Assembly (NCBI RefSeq): GCF_000336555.1
Contig: NZ_KB375281.1
Span: 2,714,826 to 2,778,825, forward strand
DNA: 64,000 nucleotides
Reading direction: 5' to 3'
From: Afipia clevelandensis ATCC 49720
GTDB taxonomy: Bacteria; Pseudomonadota; Alphaproteobacteria; Rhizobiales; Xanthobacteraceae
The notes under the pieces were generated by a model. The model made no database searches and was not told the DNA's origin. It saw only the letters and a program-made list of their open reading frames with translations. Position 1 is the first letter of the stretch, and each line of letters opens with the position of its first letter. Position numbers and translations under genes: made by a program. This document shows positions 20,387-28,601 of this stretch, in pieces.

Positions 20387-20483
20387 TGACGAAGTAAGTT
20401 CGAACGCGTTATTTGAAGATTTAGCGAACTGGCAGGCCCAGATAAAGGATAATCCGGAAGCCGTCCGGAGGCTCACCCCATGA
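20376..20483 (+). CDS. 35-residue frame coupled to mobC; likely detached tail of the serine recombinase
   Basis: Starts at ATG 20376 inside the att core and stops at TGA 20481-20483, overlapping the mobC start as ATGA. The product begins MARP and continues DEVSSNALFEDLANWQ. Its first four codons are the same, in the same phase, as codons in the recombinase gene at 47426. On excision, the recombinase frame would run directly into this segment. It may be expressed alone or only as the recombinase C-terminus; I favour the latter. There is no good ribosome-binding site of its own. Confidence 0.5.
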   Translation: MARPDEVSSNALFEDLANWQAQIKDNPEAVRRLTP

Positions 20484-20923
20484 GTGGCCCCGGACAGTCT
20501 ATCGACCGATCTTCACCCCTTTCGGTGCGCTTTACCGACGCTGAAAAAGCTCGCCTGCGGGACTTGGCTGGCTCGAAGCCTCTTGGCCAGTATATTCGGG
20601 ACCGGGCCCTCAACGGCCATTCGGAGCCCCGTGCTGCCCGAAGCAGCCCCATCAGGGACGCCGAAGCACTTGGACGGCTATTAGGGCTCCTCGGCCAATC
20701 CCGGCTATCCAGCAACCTCAATCAGCTTGCCAAGGCCGCCAACCTCGGCAGCTTGCCGGTCTCAGCCGAAACGGAAGCGGAACTTCGTCAGGCGTGCGCC
20801 GATGTACTGGAGATGCGTCAGCTCCTGCTCCGGGCCTTGGGCCTCCAGATCATCAATGAGGCCAAATCCCGGCTCCCGGTCGTAGAATTCTTCACGGAGG
20901 CTGCCGAGGGACCCGCCGAATGA
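20480..20923 (+). CDS. MobC-like relaxosome accessory protein
   Basis: A 147-residue protein. The N-terminal part resembles a ribbon-helix-helix/MobC DNA-binding segment (SPLSVRFTDAEKARLRDLAG), and the later part has the MobC-like SRLSSNLNQLAKAANLG. MobC proteins assist the relaxase at oriT, often by melting DNA. Start and stop codons overlap neighbours on both sides (ATGA with the 35-codon frame, ATGA with the relaxase), so the mobilisation genes are translated as one unit. oriT is probably nearby but I could not identify it. Confidence 0.75.
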   Translation: MSGPGQSIDRSSPLSVRFTDAEKARLRDLAGSKPLGQYIRDRALNGHSEPRAARSSPIRDAEALGRLLGLLGQSRLSSNLNQLAKAANLGSLPVSAETEAELRQACADVLEMRQLLLRALGLQIINEAKSRLPVVEFFTEAAEGPAE

Positions 20924-22191
20924 TCCTGAAGGGCTCCCAACGCGGCGGGCCTCGTCAGCTCGCCGCGCATCTCCTTAATGACAAAGACAATGACCACGTC
21001 ACGGTTCAGGACATCCGGGGTTTCGTCGCCGGCGACCTGGCCGGGGCGATGGCGGAGACCGTTGCCATCGCGAAAGGCACCCGCGCACGTCAGCCTGTCT
21101 TTTCTTTAAGCCTCAACCCGCCCAAGGACGCCGAGTCATCGGTTACCCAATTGATGGAGGCAGTAGAGCGGGCAGAAGAAGCACTCGGCTTGCAGGGCCA
21201 GCCTCGCGCCATTGTTATCCACGAGAAAAACGGCAGGCGTCACGCGCATGTCGTCTGGTCGCGAGTCGACGCGGAATCGATGAAGGCGATCAATCTTCCT
21301 CATTTCAAGAACAGGCTCAAAGCACTTTCAAAGGAGCTTTACCTCGAACACGGCTGGCAACTTCCGGATGGCCATAAAGAAAACGGCTGGAAAAATCCTC
21401 TGAACTTCACGCTAGCCGATTGGCAGCAGGCAAAGCGCCTCGGACTTGATCCACGCGAAATAAAGCAAGTCTTTCGCGAGGCTTGGGCCCGCTCGGACAA
21501 CCTAGCAAGTTTCAAGAACGCTTTGGAAGAGCGTGGCTATTACTTGGCCCGGGGTGATAGGCGCGTCATCGTTGCGACGGATGTGACTGGTCAAGTTTAC
21601 TCCGTCGCACGGTGGTCTGGTCTCAAGACGAAAGATGTCCGCCAAAAGCTGGGCGATGGCGAACGTCTGCCATCTGTATCGGTGACACAGGCTGACTTGC
21701 ATCACCGCGTCTCGGATCGGCTCCGCGACCACCTTCATAACGACAAGGCTGATCAGAAGGCGGCCCTTCAGGTGTTGAAGGATGACCTGCGAAAGGTCGT
21801 GATGAAACAGCGTGTCGAACGCGCCCGATTGCAGTCGGCTCAAAGCATTCGACGGGACAATGAGGTGAAAGACCGCGCAAGTCGCTTCCGTCGCGGTCTT
21901 GGCGTGGTGATCGATGTCTTGAGTGGGCGATACTTCAAACTGCGAAAGCAGAATGAGAGCGAGGCATACGCCTCATTCGTACGGGATCGTACACAACGTG
22001 AACGGCTCTACGAAGATCAACGGCAAGAGCGTGCGCCCTTCCAGCAGCGCATTGAGAATTTGCAAGAAGCGCAAAAAGTTCACCGCGCAGGTTTAGCTCA
22101 GCAAATCGCGTCAGTTCTTCGTGTAGCGCGCAGAACTGACCCCGGACGCGCAGATCGGAACAGGGACTATGAACTAGAGCTCGGAATATAG
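20920..22191 (+). CDS. Relaxase / mobilisation nuclease
   Basis: A 423-residue protein. Its N-terminal half is a relaxase domain that nicks at oriT and is carried with the transferred strand. The metal-binding histidine triad is clear in VIHEKNGRRHAHVVWSRVD (about residue 105). The start MILKGSQRGGPRQLAAHLLN is typical of a relaxase group common on rhizobial plasmids and islands. In this group no motif I tyrosine is obvious at the usual place, where the sequence reads AAHLL. The C-terminal part is basic and helical. It overlaps mobC by ATGA. Confidence 0.85.
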   Translation: MILKGSQRGGPRQLAAHLLNDKDNDHVTVQDIRGFVAGDLAGAMAETVAIAKGTRARQPVFSLSLNPPKDAESSVTQLMEAVERAEEALGLQGQPRAIVIHEKNGRRHAHVVWSRVDAESMKAINLPHFKNRLKALSKELYLEHGWQLPDGHKENGWKNPLNFTLADWQQAKRLGLDPREIKQVFREAWARSDNLASFKNALEERGYYLARGDRRVIVATDVTGQVYSVARWSGLKTKDVRQKLGDGERLPSVSVTQADLHHRVSDRLRDHLHNDKADQKAALQVLKDDLRKVVMKQRVERARLQSAQSIRRDNEVKDRASRFRRGLGVVIDVLSGRYFKLRKQNESEAYASFVRDRTQRERLYEDQRQERAPFQQRIENLQEAQKVHRAGLAQQIASVLRVARRTDPGRADRNRDYELELGI

Positions 22192-22205
22192 CTGTGAGGA
22201 ACGCC

Positions 22206-24125
22206 ATGAGGCGGCAATTATTATTGGCTAATGTCAGCGGGCTACCGGTTACGCATGAACCGCCCAACATGCAGTTAGGAACGGCGGACTGGCATCGCGG
22301 CGGTGGCCGCGCCTTCGGGCCGTTCAAGAGCGGGGATTTTTGGCTGGGTCGCTCGGAGACTGGAGAACTAATTGGCCTCCGCGACGACCGCCACGTTCTC
22401 CTCACTTGCGGGACGCGTGGCGGCAAAGGAGTTTCGTTTATAATCCCCAACCTTTGCATGTGGCCGGGCTCGGCAGTCGTTATCGATCCTAAAGGAGAGA
22501 ACGCCGTCGTGACCGCGCGGCGGCGCGCCTTCGGCTCCGAATATTGCGATGGACTCGGGCAAACCGTTCGGTTGCTCGACCCGTTCAACGAAACGCGCTT
22601 GCCGGCCAGCAATCACGCTTCTTTCAACCCGCTCGATGCCCTTGATCCGAACGATGAAGAGTCGGTCGACGAAGCGGCCCGCATTGCGGAAGCGCTTGTC
22701 ATTTCAGAGAACTCAAACGATCCGTTCTTCGATGAGTCTGCGCGGGCGTTTTTGAAGGCGACGATATTGCATGTCCGGACCTGGCCGGCGTTTCCAGACG
22801 CGAATCGTAATCTGATCACAGTTCGCAAGCTAATCATGGCAGGCGACGCTGAAGCCGCAGACCTCGCTGCATTGAATGGCGACAGGCGGTCAACGTCTGG
22901 TTTCGCGCTCTTGTTTGACGCCATGAAGCGTAATCGAGCGATGAGCGGGGTGATATCACGCGCCGGTGAGATGCTGGCTCATATGGAAGAGGCCTCCCCG
23001 CGTCTCTTTGGATCGGTGGCGCAAGTCGCGCGTACCAATACGGACTTTCTGGACAGCCCGGCGATGGCGCGGGTGTTGGCCTCATCGGTATTCAAGCTGA
23101 GCGAACTTAAGACGAACCCGCGCGGGACAAGTCTCTATATCACTCTCCCGCAACGCTACATGGAGACGCATTTTCGGTGGCTTCGCATGATGACGACGCT
23201 CGTCGTAACGGAAATGGAACGGGTCGAAATGCAGCCCGCCTGCGGACACCCGGTCCTGATGTTGCTCGACGAGTTTCCCGCCTTGAAGCGCATGCGGGTG
23301 CTGGAGAATGCCGCCGCGCAAATCGCGGGGTTCGGGGTCAAGCTCGTGTTTGTGACGCAAACCCTTGCCCAGCTCAAGGACCTCTACAAGGACAACTGGG
23401 AGACCTTGGTCGCGAATGCCGGGGTGAAGCTATTCTTCTGCAATGACGACAATTTCACGCGCGAGTATATCTCGCGTTCGATCGGCGAGCGCGAGATCGT
23501 GCGGAACGTTGCGAGCATTAGCGAATCCTTGGGTTCGTCGCAGTCGAACTCGACAAGCGTCAATTCCGGATCATCGGTAAGCTTTTCCCACACGGGCAAC
23601 AACCTTTCGAGCGGGATCACGGTCGGCAGGTCGACCGGCGCGTCACAGTCGGTTACGGACGGCAGCAGCTTCTCACAAACGCGCGGCATTTCGCAGACGC
23701 TGCACAAACGAGCGTTGATAACGCCGGATGAGGTCGGAAGGCTGTTCGGCAATCCCGAGTCAATGCGGGCGATTGCGCTCGTGTCAGGTTATCAGCCGAT
23801 GGCCTTGGTGCGCACGCCGTACTTCCGGGAATTCGCTCTCTCCGCCTGCTATGACAAACATCGGGCGCACAGTGCGCCGCCGCCCAAGCAAGTCATATGG
23901 CGCGTTCGCGAAGAGCAAAAAGAAAAGGAAGCGCTGGCCGAGTTTACTGCGCAGCGAAAGGCCGAGAACGACCGAATGGTGCACAATAATCGCATCCGCG
24001 ACCGCGTGGTGGCGCAGCAGCGGGAGGCCTTCATCGCGCGGTGCGTCCGCATTGGTGTCGCCGCCGTAGTGGCTCCTCCCTTGTGTATCGGGTTGTGGGG
24101 GTTCGTAGCGATGTTGTTAAGATAA
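22206..24125 (+). CDS. VirD4/TraG-type coupling ATPase
   Basis: A 639-residue type IV coupling protein that would link the relaxosome to a conjugation channel. Walker A is GTRGGKGVS (about residue 72) and Walker B is VLMLLDEFPAL (about 350). A serine-rich, low-complexity stretch follows at about 440-500. Unusually, no membrane helices are visible at the N-terminus; the only clear one is at the extreme C-terminus (AAVVAPPLCIGLWGFVAML). ATG 22206 is chosen because GAGGA lies 5 nt upstream; GTG 22194 is an alternative. No other secretion genes are nearby. Confidence 0.85.
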   Translation: MRRQLLLANVSGLPVTHEPPNMQLGTADWHRGGGRAFGPFKSGDFWLGRSETGELIGLRDDRHVLLTCGTRGGKGVSFIIPNLCMWPGSAVVIDPKGENAVVTARRRAFGSEYCDGLGQTVRLLDPFNETRLPASNHASFNPLDALDPNDEESVDEAARIAEALVISENSNDPFFDESARAFLKATILHVRTWPAFPDANRNLITVRKLIMAGDAEAADLAALNGDRRSTSGFALLFDAMKRNRAMSGVISRAGEMLAHMEEASPRLFGSVAQVARTNTDFLDSPAMARVLASSVFKLSELKTNPRGTSLYITLPQRYMETHFRWLRMMTTLVVTEMERVEMQPACGHPVLMLLDEFPALKRMRVLENAAAQIAGFGVKLVFVTQTLAQLKDLYKDNWETLVANAGVKLFFCNDDNFTREYISRSIGEREIVRNVASISESLGSSQSNSTSVNSGSSVSFSHTGNNLSSGITVGRSTGASQSVTDGSSFSQTRGISQTLHKRALITPDEVGRLFGNPESMRAIALVSGYQPMALVRTPYFREFALSACYDKHRAHSAPPPKQVIWRVREEQKEKEALAEFTAQRKAENDRMVHNNRIRDRVVAQQREAFIARCVRIGVAAVVAPPLCIGLWGFVAMLLR

Positions 24126-24128
24126 GCT

Positions 24129-24719
24129 TCATTGCCACATGCGTTGAGCTATTTCGCGCTCCTCGTCGCCAATGACTTCAAGGTAGATTGCAGTCGTCGC
24201 GAGGCTTGCGTGTCCCATCCATCGCTGCACGAGATTCAGCGGCACGCCAGACCTAACAGCGTGCACGCCGAACCCGTGTCTTAGTCCCTTTGGCGTGGCA
24301 TGAATGCCCGGCGAGATTTGCGCCCTTTCCATGACGGCTTTCACCAGTTGCCAAGCCCGGCTGCGCGACCAGGTCCATAATCTTGTCCCGGGACAGCCTA
24401 GGCAATGGACGTCGCTGATCGATTTGATCAGCCATGGCGGGACAGGCACCTGCCGGATAGCGAGAACGCGTTTTCGTTTCTTGAGACAGCGGATCGCGAT
24501 AAACGCCTCATCCCGTTCCACGGAAGCTGAAAACAGGGCCAATGCTTCGGAAATGCGGCAGCCGGTGAATGCCAGAACGAGGCAAAGGGTCCGAACCTGC
24601 GGTCGCGGCTCTTCCCAAGACGCCGCGACGAACCGTAGCCGCTCGGCCGGCGTCAGGTATTTTCGGCGACCTAAAGCGGAGTAAAGGCTGGCCGAATTGG
24701 TATGGGGGGATGCGCGCAT
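24129..24719 (-). CDS. Short tyrosine recombinase (catalytic domain only)
   Basis: A 196-residue protein made almost entirely of a phage-integrase/Xer catalytic domain. Active-site pieces are TGCRISEAL (first Arg), LRHGFGVHAVRSG (His-x-x-x type box), MGHASLATTAIYLEV (His and nucleophilic Tyr). The N-terminal SAM-like core-binding domain of Xer proteins is missing. Such short recombinases sit beside transfer genes on rhizobial plasmids and may resolve multimers or act on a local site. Convergent with the VirD4-like gene (3 bp apart). Repeats lie just upstream (24751-24922). Confidence 0.8.
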   Translation of the reverse strand: MRASPHTNSASLYSALGRRKYLTPAERLRFVAASWEEPRPQVRTLCLVLAFTGCRISEALALFSASVERDEAFIAIRCLKKRKRVLAIRQVPVPPWLIKSISDVHCLGCPGTRLWTWSRSRAWQLVKAVMERAQISPGIHATPKGLRHGFGVHAVRSGVPLNLVQRWMGHASLATTAIYLEVIGDEEREIAQRMWQ

Positions 24720-24750
24720 CGCCGCTCCTTCATCGGCTCTCGCCGATCAA

Positions 24751-24922
24751 GTGCGACAGTCTTGCCTATTCTGTTGAATGGTCTGGGACGCAGTAATTCC
24801 GGGCCTTCCGGCGCGACCAGCAGGTCATCGATATCACGGTGAGGACTCGGGATCAATCGAGATCGCTAGGCGTTTCGATAAGGTGCGACAGAATAGGCAA
24901 TTCTGTTGAACGCTTGTGACGC
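24751..24922. repeat. Paired repeats upstream of the short tyrosine recombinase
   Basis: Two related about 41-bp units start at 24751 and 24883. Each has GTGCGACAG at the left, ATTCTGTTGAA in the middle and GACGCA at the right. In the second unit an internal 12-mer is inverted: TTGCCTATTCTG at 24762-24773 against CAGAATAGGCAA at 24889-24900. They are 30-200 bp from the recombinase start, so a recombination or resolution site is plausible. Confidence 0.5.
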
Positions 24923-24931
24923 ATCCATCGA

Positions 24932-24961
24932 AAGCCTTGGGATGACCTCAAGGCTTTTTTG
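24932..24961 (+). terminator. Rho-independent terminator
   Basis: AAGCCTTG / CAAGGCTT stem of 8 bp with a 9-nt loop and a run of T residues on the plus strand. It lies about 45 bp before the next plus-strand gene. No plus-strand gene ends just upstream, so it may end a short untranslated transcript running through the repeat region. Confidence 0.65.
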
Positions 24962-25003
24962 ATTCCGGGGCATGGCGAGACGACCGCTACCGGAGTTCGT
25001 CAA

Positions 25004-25402
25004 ATGACGCTCGCTGCCCCCAAAGCCGATCAATGGAACCACCTGCCTGATATCCACGACGTGCCGCCGCTCAGCGGACACGACGAAGCCTGCCTTACTG
25101 CCGTCCGCGAGGTGCTGGCGCGGCACGGATGCCTGGAGCGTTTCGGCCTAACACTTCTGCATAAGCATTTCGGAATGAGTGACGACGAGGTGCTGGTCGA
25201 AGCCGTCGACGAACAATCCCGAACGCTTGTGACCAAGCCTGTTCGCATCGCCGATCTGTCGGGAAGGCTCGACGACTCCACCGCTACACAGTGGCACTGG
25301 AAGCGCGACCCGGACGGCGCATACGAGCAAATCTGCGTCTCGCGCTGTTTCCCCGGGAACTGGCAGTCGCCGGGGCACTCGAACCAGCACACTGGCTGGT
25401 AG
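25004..25402 (+). CDS. Hypothetical protein
   Basis: A 132-residue acidic, soluble protein, not recognised. The C-terminal part is rich in Trp/His (QWHWKRDPDGAYEQICVSRCF). ATG 25004 is chosen; the frame is open to 24959, but the extension would run into the terminator. It lies 17 bp upstream of an exported protein gene and they probably form a pair. Confidence 0.55.
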   Translation: MTLAAPKADQWNHLPDIHDVPPLSGHDEACLTAVREVLARHGCLERFGLTLLHKHFGMSDDEVLVEAVDEQSRTLVTKPVRIADLSGRLDDSTATQWHWKRDPDGAYEQICVSRCFPGNWQSPGHSNQHTGW

Positions 25403-25419
25403 CAAGGGAGTGACCGGTC

Positions 25420-26256
25420 ATGCGTACAACGATCACGGCGGCAGCCGCGCTGCTAACAAGTCTCGGGTTCGCGCAAGCGCAGCAACAGGATATCGAGTGG
25501 AAGCAGATCATCGATGTCCCGAAAGGAATGTTCATCCCGCGCAGTAGCGGCGACATTCTCGGCATTGAGATTGGGGACGGCTATATCGCAGCCAAGAAAA
25601 AGCTGGATGCCCTACTGGCGGAAAGCGCGCCGGGGTCCTCGAACGGCATCAAGGAAGAACGCCGCGTCTTCAGGATGAGCGTCCCGGGTGCGTCGACCGT
25701 GGTCGCCGCGGCTTATGTGGCGAAGCTGGTTCTAACCAGGCAGGTGAAAGGCTCGGGCGCAAACACGTCCGAGGAGTCCATTCATGTGTACCTGACCGCC
25801 CCGTCGTCGGGGCAGCAAGTGGTGGCGATACAGCGATACACGGGATGGGCGGAAGCCGATCAGCCGCGCCTTAGCGACATCCTCGCGCAACTAAAAGCGA
25901 AGATGGGCTCCGATCCGCAAACGTTCCCGAGCCAGTCTGGGACGGTGCTCCGCTATCAGTACGACGAGGCCAAACCTTTCGCGCCCGCTCGGCCCAGTCC
26001 GATCACGTGCCAGACGTCGTTGCATGTCTTTAGCGACGCAAACCAGTTGCCCAACGTGAACCAGAGCGGTAATTGCGACGGGCTGCTGGAGATCAGTGTG
26101 ACGTTCGGGATATCGCGCGACCACGCCAAGAGCATGGTGTTCACGTTGAACGATAACGAGCGGCTCAAGGCGAACATGACCGCCGACTTCAAATACGTGA
26201 ACGCTTATATCCGCGACCTGCAGAACAGCACCCGCGGAACCGTTCCAAAGCTTTGA
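25420..26256 (+). CDS. Exported hypothetical protein
   Basis: A 278-residue protein with a clear signal peptide (AAAALLTSLGFAQAQ, cleavage after about residue 21). The mature part has repeated alternating beta-type segments and two cysteines about 50 residues apart (PITCQTSLHVF and SGNCDGLLEI) that could form a disulfide. AAGGGAG precedes the ATG. Periplasmic location is inferred. Function unknown. Confidence 0.6.
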   Translation: MRTTITAAAALLTSLGFAQAQQQDIEWKQIIDVPKGMFIPRSSGDILGIEIGDGYIAAKKKLDALLAESAPGSSNGIKEERRVFRMSVPGASTVVAAAYVAKLVLTRQVKGSGANTSEESIHVYLTAPSSGQQVVAIQRYTGWAEADQPRLSDILAQLKAKMGSDPQTFPSQSGTVLRYQYDEAKPFAPARPSPITCQTSLHVFSDANQLPNVNQSGNCDGLLEISVTFGISRDHAKSMVFTLNDNERLKANMTADFKYVNAYIRDLQNSTRGTVPKL

Positions 26257-26263
26257 CAGCAGG

Positions 26264-26289
26264 GCGAAGCCGCCTTACGGCGGCTTCGC
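26264..26289. terminator. Strong hairpin between convergent genes
   Basis: An 11-bp perfect GC-rich stem, GCGAAGCCGCC / GGCGGCTTCGC with loop TTAC, starting 7 bp after the exported protein gene and ending just before the convergent 49-codon gene. It probably serves as a bidirectional terminator although no long T-run follows. Confidence 0.6.
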
Positions 26290-26296
26290 GTTCAGA

Positions 26297-26446
26297 TCAA
26301 AAGTCTCGGAACCCGTGGGGATAGCGAGCTTTGGCTTCTTCCCAGAACTTCTCTGCGTCGATCTCATCAAGCTCCTTATCCAGCGCGAAGATCAAGATTT
26401 GCTCGACTTCGGCAAGGGTGAGCGTCATGGTTTCCTCGCGTCTCAT
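26297..26446 (-). CDS. 49-residue acidic small protein
   Basis: ATG 26446 follows AAGGAG by 7 nt and overlaps the stop of the upstream gene (ATGA). The product is strongly acidic in its helical centre (EVEQILIF, then DKELDEIDAEKFWEEAKARYPHG). Not recognised. Coupling and ribosome-binding site make it a real gene in my view. Confidence 0.55.
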   Translation of the reverse strand: MRREETMTLTLAEVEQILIFALDKELDEIDAEKFWEEAKARYPHGFRDF

Positions 26447-26649
26447 GACTGAGCTCCTTCGCTTTGCTCGTGCTCGCGCACCACGATGCGACCCGACAGC
26501 GGGTAGGCATCGAACTTCAGCGACAGTCCCTTGCCATCGCGGTTGGGCCAGCCTGCGCCGATCCGGGTCCAGCGGCTCTTTTCGCCTTCACCGATAACCT
26601 GCCAGACGAGGTGCGTCGGGCGTTTTGTTTCGTTCGTATTCTTGGACAT
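26443..26649 (-). CDS. 68-residue conserved plasmid/ICE-type protein
   Basis: A short protein with the pattern RPTHLVWQV, SRWTRIGAGWPNRDGKG and FDAYPLSGRIVVR. I recognise the WTRIGAAW-x-x-x-DGKG pattern from small proteins encoded on alphaproteobacterial plasmids and conjugative islands; no function is known to me. The start is ATG 26649, with AAGGAG 6 nt upstream. It is coupled to the 49-residue gene downstream. Confidence 0.6.
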   Translation of the reverse strand: MSKNTNETKRPTHLVWQVIGEGEKSRWTRIGAGWPNRDGKGLSLKFDAYPLSGRIVVREHEQSEGAQS

Positions 26650-26910
26650 TGTCATCTCCTTGCTTCGGATCGGGCTTGATTGCCCGGCCTTGCGGGGGAC
26701 GACGAAAGCGGCAGCCAACGAGGGCGCGGGTCATACAGGCAACACGGGAGCGGCAGCGAATGGATCGGGCGGCCTGTTGAACCGTGCCCGGCTCCGCGTA
26801 AGAGAACCCGACAAGAAAGGCCGGAAGCGATTGAGACCTGATCATCGAAGAATAAGGCGATGCGTCCAGGCGAACGGGGAAAACCGCCTGCCACAGAAGG
26901 ATGGTATCGG

Positions 26911-27297
26911 ATGAAGACGAGCCCACTGGATCGACGGACTGTGCTGGCCGGCGCGGCGGCACTGGGTGTTGCGGCGTTCGTGCCGGCGCCGCGCCGGGCG
27001 CAAGATGCGCGAGCGCGGGTTGATAAAGTGATGGTAGCCGTCAGCGAGGCATTCGGGGTGACGGTCCGCGATATCTGTTCGCAGCGCCGTTCGCGTGATG
27101 TGCACCGGGCACGGGTGTGGGCCGCCTATTTAGCCTGCACGAAGACGGGCGCGACTGCTTCTGAAATCGGACGCCAACTTGGCAACCGCGACGAGACAAT
27201 CATTCGGGCGTATGCGCGTGCCTGCGCGCGGCAGGTTGCCGCGAACGCTCAAATGGCTGCCTATTCGCCAGATTGCAACAGCGCGTCTAGGGGCTGA
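26911..27297 (+). CDS. DnaA domain IV-like protein with a twin-arginine-like leader
   Basis: A 128-residue product in two parts. Residues about 7-31 look like a twin-arginine or Sec leader (DRRTVLAGAAALGVAAFVP). From about residue 43 the sequence follows the DnaA C-terminal DNA-binding domain: VSEAFGVTVRDICSQRRSRD, then ASEIGRQLGNRDETIIRAY, matching the DnaA-box-recognising helix-turn-helix and signature loop. A cytoplasmic DNA-binding domain behind an export signal is contradictory. Either the leader is a membrane anchor, or translation starts inside (GTG 27031 or ATG 27034). It ends flush against the convergent gene. Confidence 0.6.
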   Translation: MKTSPLDRRTVLAGAAALGVAAFVPAPRRAQDARARVDKVMVAVSEAFGVTVRDICSQRRSRDVHRARVWAAYLACTKTGATASEIGRQLGNRDETIIRAYARACARQVAANAQMAAYSPDCNSASRG

Positions 27298-27900
27298 CTA
27301 GGCCGCGCCGCGCGTGCGCCGCCGCTTGCTGGCTCGGCGTTTTTCTTCAACGCAGGATGCGATGACTTTTGCGGTGAAGGCGTCGGGCGTCAGCCCGGCT
27401 TCTTCTGCGGCTTGAAGACCAATGAAGCTTTGGTACCCGGTCTCGCTGAAGAAGGGCTTGTCGAGGTCAACGATATTCGCTGAAAACCCCGGCCAGAAGC
27501 TGACGCTGGACGCGAGAGACAAGATGCCGCCCATCTCGATGCGCACGCGCATGCCGTCGACGTCGATGACGAAGGATCCTGTCTGGCCCCACAGCGGGAC
27601 CGCGCCGTCAGTCGCCTTGGTTTCAGCCTCCAGCGCCATGCCGGGTGCGCCTTCGGCGAGATAGCCGATTTCACCGTTGTTGAGACGCCGCGCCAACAGG
27701 CGCGCTTCCTCGCGGATACCCATAACGATGTCGATATTGCCATCCATCATGGCTTGGTGATGCTGCTCTATCATGGAGCGATAGAGCGCAACACCTTCGT
27801 CGATGTGATCGGGCAGATGTCTGGTTTCGCGCATCCATGCGCGGTCGCGGTTTTGCTGGTCAGCATGCGCCAGCAGCATATCGAAGCCGAGCTGGTTCAT
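27298..27900 (-). CDS. Conserved hypothetical protein of plasmids/ICEs
   Basis: A 200-residue soluble protein starting MNQLGFDMLLAHADQQN, with a conserved centre DGAVPLWGQTGSFVIDVDGMR and SFWPGFSANIVD, and a basic tail. I recognise the pattern from a family commonly found beside the following gene on rhizobial plasmids and islands; function unknown. Its start overlaps the stop of the upstream gene by ATGA, so the two are coupled. Confidence 0.65.
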   Translation of the reverse strand: MNQLGFDMLLAHADQQNRDRAWMRETRHLPDHIDEGVALYRSMIEQHHQAMMDGNIDIVMGIREEARLLARRLNNGEIGYLAEGAPGMALEAETKATDGAVPLWGQTGSFVIDVDGMRVRIEMGGILSLASSVSFWPGFSANIVDLDKPFFSETGYQSFIGLQAAEEAGLTPDAFTAKVIASCVEEKRRASKRRRTRGAA

Positions 27901-28295
27901 TGCACGCGCTCCTTGAGGGCCTGCGCGACGCTGCCGACCTCGCGGAACAGCTCCCACAATTCGAGGAGAAAGGACTCATCCCCGTCACGGCAGGTGATGG
28001 AAGTGCCGTCGAACCAGTCGAGAAACCAGTATTCGATGCGGTGGCAGGAATGGTCGAGATTGACAAAGAACCGGAATTCATCGGACGGGCCGCCCCAAGA
28101 AAGCTGGAAGCGGAAATAGCCTTCGCGCTGATCGCCGAACGTTCCCGGCGCAACGTAGTCGAAGGCAAGGCCGTAATTGAAGATCGTTTCGACGCCGGAG
28201 TCCTCGTATTCGAGTTGGTAGGCCTCCCACAACTGGTGCAGATCGTGGATGCGTGACCGCATCTCCCTGCCGATGGTACTTCTTCTATGCCTCAT
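27897..28295 (-). CDS. Conserved hypothetical protein of plasmids/ICEs
   Basis: A 132-residue protein with the dense conserved block FDYVAPGTFGDQREGYFRF, QLSWGGPSDEFRFFV and RIEYWFLDWFDG, all aromatic/acidic, suggesting a compact beta-rich fold. The family is familiar from alphaproteobacterial conjugative plasmids, next to the 200-residue protein above. ATG 28295 is the usual family start; the frame is open a further 74 codons upstream without conservation. Function unknown. Confidence 0.65.
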   Translation of the reverse strand: MRHRRSTIGREMRSRIHDLHQLWEAYQLEYEDSGVETIFNYGLAFDYVAPGTFGDQREGYFRFQLSWGGPSDEFRFFVNLDHSCHRIEYWFLDWFDGTSITCRDGDESFLLELWELFREVGSVAQALKERVQ

Positions 28296-28601
28296 CTTCT
28301 TCGCCTTGTTTATCGGGTTGCACATGCAACCGACTAGCCACGCGGCAATGAGCGGGGGGTTGCCGTCACAGGCCGAAAGCAAAGGCTTGGCGCGGGCTGG
28401 AGCGAAGCGACGACACGGGCCTTTGTCTTTCGCCCGGAGGGTCGCCTTGACGGCTTGGGGCGGCACGCCCCTCTTTCTTTTTTCGCGCGAGGGATCGTCA
28501 CCGGATGGCCGAGACAAACGTTCCGCATCTTGGCGGCAACGGCTTGGCTCGGTGAAAGCGTTCGCTTGAATAGAGCCCGGTCCGTCAGGACGCGCCCGAA
28601 T
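28296..28601. other. Gene-free leader region
   Basis: This 306-bp GC-rich stretch separates two minus-strand gene groups. It contains the plus-strand terminator at 28457-28483. No coding signal is convincing. It probably holds the promoter and a structured leader for the 28295-27298 pair. Confidence 0.4.
28457..28483 (+). terminator. Rho-independent terminator on the plus strand
   Basis: GGGGCG / CGCCCC stem with GCA loop followed by a pyrimidine tract ending in six T. It lies opposite to the surrounding minus-strand genes, so it would end a short plus-strand (antisense or leader) RNA. Confidence 0.6.

Noticed and set aside
24959..25003. Earlier in-frame start for the hypothetical gene at 25004
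   Set aside because: The extra codons overlap the T-run of a terminator, and ATG 25004 gives a more natural start.
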